Shown: positions 61,269-64,000 of the stretch, piece by piece
Layout: every line of letters starts with the position of its first letter
Position numbering within the stretch: position 1 is the stretch's first letter
Assembly (NCBI GenBank): GCA_965660815.1
Contig: CBFIBG010000011.1
Location: forward strand, 1-64,000
Origin: Glaciecola sp965660815
GTDB taxonomy: Bacteria; Pseudomonadota; Gammaproteobacteria; Enterobacterales; Alteromonadaceae
Length of the DNA: 64,000 bases
Reading direction: 5' to 3'
Notes under the pieces: model-generated
What the model saw: only the letters and a program-made list of their open reading frames with translations
Told to the model about the DNA's origin: nothing
Database searches by the model: none
Made by a program: the position numbers and the translations under genes

Positions 61269-61344
61269 GATTTAGCAAAATAGCGTAATAGTTTGATGAT
61301 TTATAAATCTACAATCAAATATATCGTAACTTATAGGATGCAAT

Positions 61345-62244
61345 ATGAGCGATAGTAATAGACTACGAATAGCGGTTCAGAAATCTGGGCGTTTAAGCGA
61401 TGACAGCATTGCTTTACTCAAGTCAATCGGCATTAAATTACAAATTAGAGACCGTCTTTTAATTGCTCATAGCACAAACCAGCCGATCGACTTATTGAGA
61501 GTTCGAGATGACGATATTCCAGGCCTGGTAATGGATGGTGTGGTCGATTTAGGGTTCATCGGTGAAAATGAACTAGAAGAAAAAATGCTCGAACGCGAAG
61601 CTGCCAAAAAGCCTCACAACTACAAAACTCTGCGTCGACTGGATTATGGTGGATGCCGCCTTTCTATCGCGGTACCTACTGAATTTAATTATCAATCAGT
61701 GAACTCTCTCTCTGGTAAAAAAGTAGCAACGACTTATCCCTATTTGCTAGAGCGATTTTTCAAAGAAAAAAACGTTGACGCTCAAGCGGTCATGTTAACT
61801 GGCTCAGTCGAAGTTGCCCCTAGAGCAGGTGTGGCACATGCCATTTGCGATTTAGTATCCACAGGTGCAACACTTGAAGCAAATGGTCTTCGGGAAGAAG
61901 ACGAAGTGTTCGAGTCAAAAGCAGTACTGATTCAAAAAGCAGAACCATTAAGCGAGGATAAACAAGCTTTAATTTCTCGGTTTTTACCACGAATTGATGG
62001 TGTGATGCAGGCTAAAGAAAGTAAATATATAATGTTACATGCACCTAAAGACTACCTTGAACAAGTTAAGTCTCTTTTACCAGGCGCAGAAAATCCCACA
62101 GTGTTGCCTTTAGCTGAACATGACAATAGAGTGGCAGTGCATGTGGTGAGCTCAGAAACGCTATTTTGGGAAACAATGGAGAAATTAAAGGCGCTAGGAT
62201 GCAGTTCAATCTTAGTCTTACCTATAGAAAAAATGATGGGTTAA
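61345..62244 (+). CDS. hisG: ATP phosphoribosyltransferase HisG (long form)
   Basis: First enzyme of histidine synthesis, joining ATP and PRPP. The 299 residues equal the long, hexameric HisG of E. coli. The catalytic half has LRIAVQKSGRLSDDS and GFIGENELEE, DLVSTGATLEANGL is the PRPP-binding loop, and a C-terminal ACT-like regulatory domain (about 225-299) mediates His feedback. AGGATG precedes the ATG. Confidence 0.98.
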   Translation: MSDSNRLRIAVQKSGRLSDDSIALLKSIGIKLQIRDRLLIAHSTNQPIDLLRVRDDDIPGLVMDGVVDLGFIGENELEEKMLEREAAKKPHNYKTLRRLDYGGCRLSIAVPTEFNYQSVNSLSGKKVATTYPYLLERFFKEKNVDAQAVMLTGSVEVAPRAGVAHAICDLVSTGATLEANGLREEDEVFESKAVLIQKAEPLSEDKQALISRFLPRIDGVMQAKESKYIMLHAPKDYLEQVKSLLPGAENPTVLPLAEHDNRVAVHVVSSETLFWETMEKLKALGCSSILVLPIEKMMG

Positions 62245-62248
62245 TCGT

Positions 62249-63577
62249 ATGAGTATGCCAACAGCAATTATTTGGAATGAATTAACGACAGAGCAACAGG
62301 CCAAAGTGCTTGAGAGGCCAGCTTTGTCGAACTCTGATTTGCTTAGAGATACCGTTGCACAGATTAGACAAAACGTCATATTAAACGGTGATGATGCAGT
62401 TCTGAGTTATACAAGAGAATTCGATTCAGCTGATTTAAATTCTCTGCTTCTTGCAAAGGACTTAATTGAGAAATCACAAACAATGTTAAGTGATAGAGTC
62501 AAAAACTCAATTGATTTAGCTTATTCCAACATAAAAGCTTTTCATCAGGCTCAAATCCCAAAAGATATTTCTTTAGAAACTCAACCAGGCGTCAGCTGCG
62601 AGCAAAAACATGTAGCACTGGAAAAGGTAGGTCTATATATTCCCGGAGGCACTGCGCCACTCCCGTCAACGGTGCTAATGCTTGGTGTTTGCGCTCAAGT
62701 GGCAGGGTGTGAGCAAGTAGTTTTGTGCACCCCCCCATCTTCCAAAGGAGAGGTCGCTCCAGAAATTTTATATGCCGCACACTTATGCGGAATTGAGAAT
62801 ATATATTTATGTGGCGGGGCACAAGCGGTCACAGCAATGGCCTATGGCACTCAGAGTATTCCAAAAGTAGATAAAATTTATGGCCCTGGTAATAGTTTCG
62901 TTACTGAAGCCAAACAACAAGTCAGCCAAGATGTAAAAGGCGCGGCAATAGATATGCCTGCAGGACCTTCGGAAGTTTTGGTGCTTGCAGACAGTCTAGC
63001 CAATCCAGCTTTTGTCGCATCGGATTTACTCTCGCAGGCTGAACACGGCGTAGACTCTCAGGCAATTTGCGTAGCTGACAGCAGCGAGTTTGTTAAAAAC
63101 GTTCAACAGCAAGTAGTGTTGCAATTAGCTAATCTGTCGCGTTCAGACATTGCTGAAAAGTCAATCGCTAATAGCCGATTTATAGTAACAGATAGCTTAA
63201 ACACGTCCATTGAAGTAACCAACCAATATGCCGCTGAACACTTAATTATACAAACTGAAGACGCGTCTGAAGTCGCAACTAAAGTAAAGCATGCAGGTTC
63301 TATATTTATAGGAGAGTACTCGCCAGAATCAGCAGGTGATTATGCAAGTGGTACTAATCATGTTTTACCCACTTACGGTTATGCCAGAAATTATTCAAGT
63401 CTAGGCGTACTAGATTTTATGCGCCGATATACTGTGCAAACATTGACGAAGAAAGGACTTGAAAATATTGGGGGGGCGATTATCTCATTGGCGAACGCTG
63501 AGGGATTAGATGCACATGCTAATGCGGTGGCCATAAGACTGGGGTTAAATAAATATGGCGAAAACACTAATGACTAA
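62249..63577 (+). CDS. hisD: histidinol dehydrogenase HisD
   Basis: Zinc enzyme that oxidises histidinol to histidine in two steps, 442 residues. Signatures include VGLYIPGGTAPLPSTVLM, KIYGPGNSFVTEAKQQV, DMPAGPSEVLVLAD, LLSQAEHGVDSQAI (zinc and catalytic residues) and the ASGTNHVLPTYGYARNYSSLGV block. It starts 4 bp after hisG and overlaps hisC. Confidence 0.98.
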   Translation: MSMPTAIIWNELTTEQQAKVLERPALSNSDLLRDTVAQIRQNVILNGDDAVLSYTREFDSADLNSLLLAKDLIEKSQTMLSDRVKNSIDLAYSNIKAFHQAQIPKDISLETQPGVSCEQKHVALEKVGLYIPGGTAPLPSTVLMLGVCAQVAGCEQVVLCTPPSSKGEVAPEILYAAHLCGIENIYLCGGAQAVTAMAYGTQSIPKVDKIYGPGNSFVTEAKQQVSQDVKGAAIDMPAGPSEVLVLADSLANPAFVASDLLSQAEHGVDSQAICVADSSEFVKNVQQQVVLQLANLSRSDIAEKSIANSRFIVTDSLNTSIEVTNQYAAEHLIIQTEDASEVATKVKHAGSIFIGEYSPESAGDYASGTNHVLPTYGYARNYSSLGVLDFMRRYTVQTLTKKGLENIGGAIISLANAEGLDAHANAVAIRLGLNKYGENTND

Positions 63578-64000
63578 ATGGCTTGATAATTTAACGCCAA
63601 AACATATCCGTTCACTGACTCCGTATGAATCCGCCCGTAGATTATTTAACTCTAGTGATGGCGAAAAACGTGTTTGGATGAACGCGAATGAGTCACCTGA
63701 ATCCGATACTTTCACATTATCGTCCGAATTGTTAAATCGCTATCCAGACTGTCAGCCAAAAGGTCTGATATCGGCTTATGCGAAATATGCAGAGCTTGAC
63801 GGTGATCAGGTAATTGCGACTAGAGGCGCTGATGAAGGGATTGAATTAATCATAAGAGCGTTCTGCTCTGCCAATGAAAGTTCGATTTTAATCTGCCCGC
63901 CCACCTACGGTATGTACGCGATTAGTGCCCAAACCTTTGCCGTTGGCGTGGAGAAAGCCCCGCTATTGGAAGATTTCAGTCTTCACCTTGATTTAATAAA
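63555..64000 (+). CDS. hisC: histidinol-phosphate aminotransferase HisC (5' part, cut by window end)
   Basis: PLP-dependent aminotransferase. The visible 148 residues start MAKTLMTKWLDNLTPKHIRSL, with NANESPESD, LNRYPDCQPKGLISAYAKYAEL, ATRGADEGIELIIRAFC and ILICPPTYGMYAISAQ, as expected for the N-terminal part. The ATG at 63555 overlaps the hisD end by 23 bp; an in-frame ATG at 63570 is an alternative. The gene continues beyond the window. Confidence 0.95.
   Translation, partial: MAKTLMTKWLDNLTPKHIRSLTPYESARRLFNSSDGEKRVWMNANESPESDTFTLSSELLNRYPDCQPKGLISAYAKYAELDGDQVIATRGADEGIELIIRAFCSANESSILICPPTYGMYAISAQTFAVGVEKAPLLEDFSLHLDLI

Noticed and set aside
1..64000. Search for insertion sequences, prophage, CRISPR arrays, toxin-antitoxin pairs, defence islands and biosynthetic clusters
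   Set aside because: No transposase, integrase, regular repeat array, Cas, restriction or NRPS/PKS-type protein was found. The window is core chromosome.

Overview
This is a stretch of ordinary chromosome from a marine-type gammaproteobacterium, most likely of the Alteromonadales (an Alteromonas/Glaciecola/Paraglaciecola-like genome). That assignment is an inference. It rests on the moderately AT-rich DNA and on the gene order: aspS-nudB-ruvCAB-ybgC-tolQRAB-pal-cpoB, aroF-tyrA next to pheA, rpsP-rimM-trmD-rplS, ffh-ypjD-corB, fadI-fadJ, and a Bat-type MoxR/VWA cluster followed by an ECF sigma factor with a DUF3379 partner. I saw no transposase, integrase, phage gene, CRISPR array or obvious genomic island. 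Nearly every gene looks vertically inherited and intact.

Layout. 1-1.7 kb: tRNA-Ser(GGA), nadA and two tandem identical tRNA-Lys(TTT) genes. 1.8-11.8 kb (minus strand): cell-envelope and DNA-repair genes, running from aspS through nudB, the RuvABC resolvasome and YbgC to the Tol-Pal machine. 12.1-16.1 kb (minus): an FbpABC-type ferric-iron importer with Fur-like operators. 16.5-21.4 kb: yciH (SUI1), a double-receiver protein, and the aromatic amino-acid block pheA (plus), tyrA and aroF (minus). 21.7-23.3 kb: an AbgT-family transporter. 23.4-25.4 kb: the rpsP operon. 25.5-28.6 kb: a diguanylate cyclase paired with a catalytically degenerate 5'-nucleotidase-like exported protein. 28.7-33.3 kb: ffh (minus), ypjD and corB (plus), a 59-residue protein and sixA (minus). 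33.7-36.5 kb: an insulysin-type M16 peptidase. 36.9-40.3 kb: fadIJ. 40.9-49.5 kb: the moxR-DUF58-DUF4381-batA-batB-batD cluster, then ECF sigma and DUF3379. 49.6-54.8 kb: an Aer-like chemoreceptor, putP and an EAL-HDOD protein. 55.1-60.8 kb: sulfate assimilation cysD-cysC-cysQ-cysN and an SLC13-type permease. 61.1-64 kb: the his operon (leader, hisG, hisD, start of hisC), running off the window.

Regulation can be read directly in several places. There is a his attenuator with a His-codon leader and competing stems. tRNA-Ser, tRNA-Lys and rpsP have promoters built as TTGCA(C/T), 16 bp, AT-rich -10, with a GC-rich discriminator. An orphan Fur box lies between aspS and the iron importer, and a FadR-core palindrome lies upstream of fadI. 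A promoter and terminator pair on the otherwise silent plus strand between ybgC and ruvB suggests a small RNA.

No wholly new system stands out. The points most worth a second look are the dead-nucleotidase/diguanylate-cyclase pair, the ybgC-ruvB candidate sRNA, the orphan Fur box, the receiver protein with one degenerate domain, and the Bat cluster beside the ECF/DUF3379 pair.
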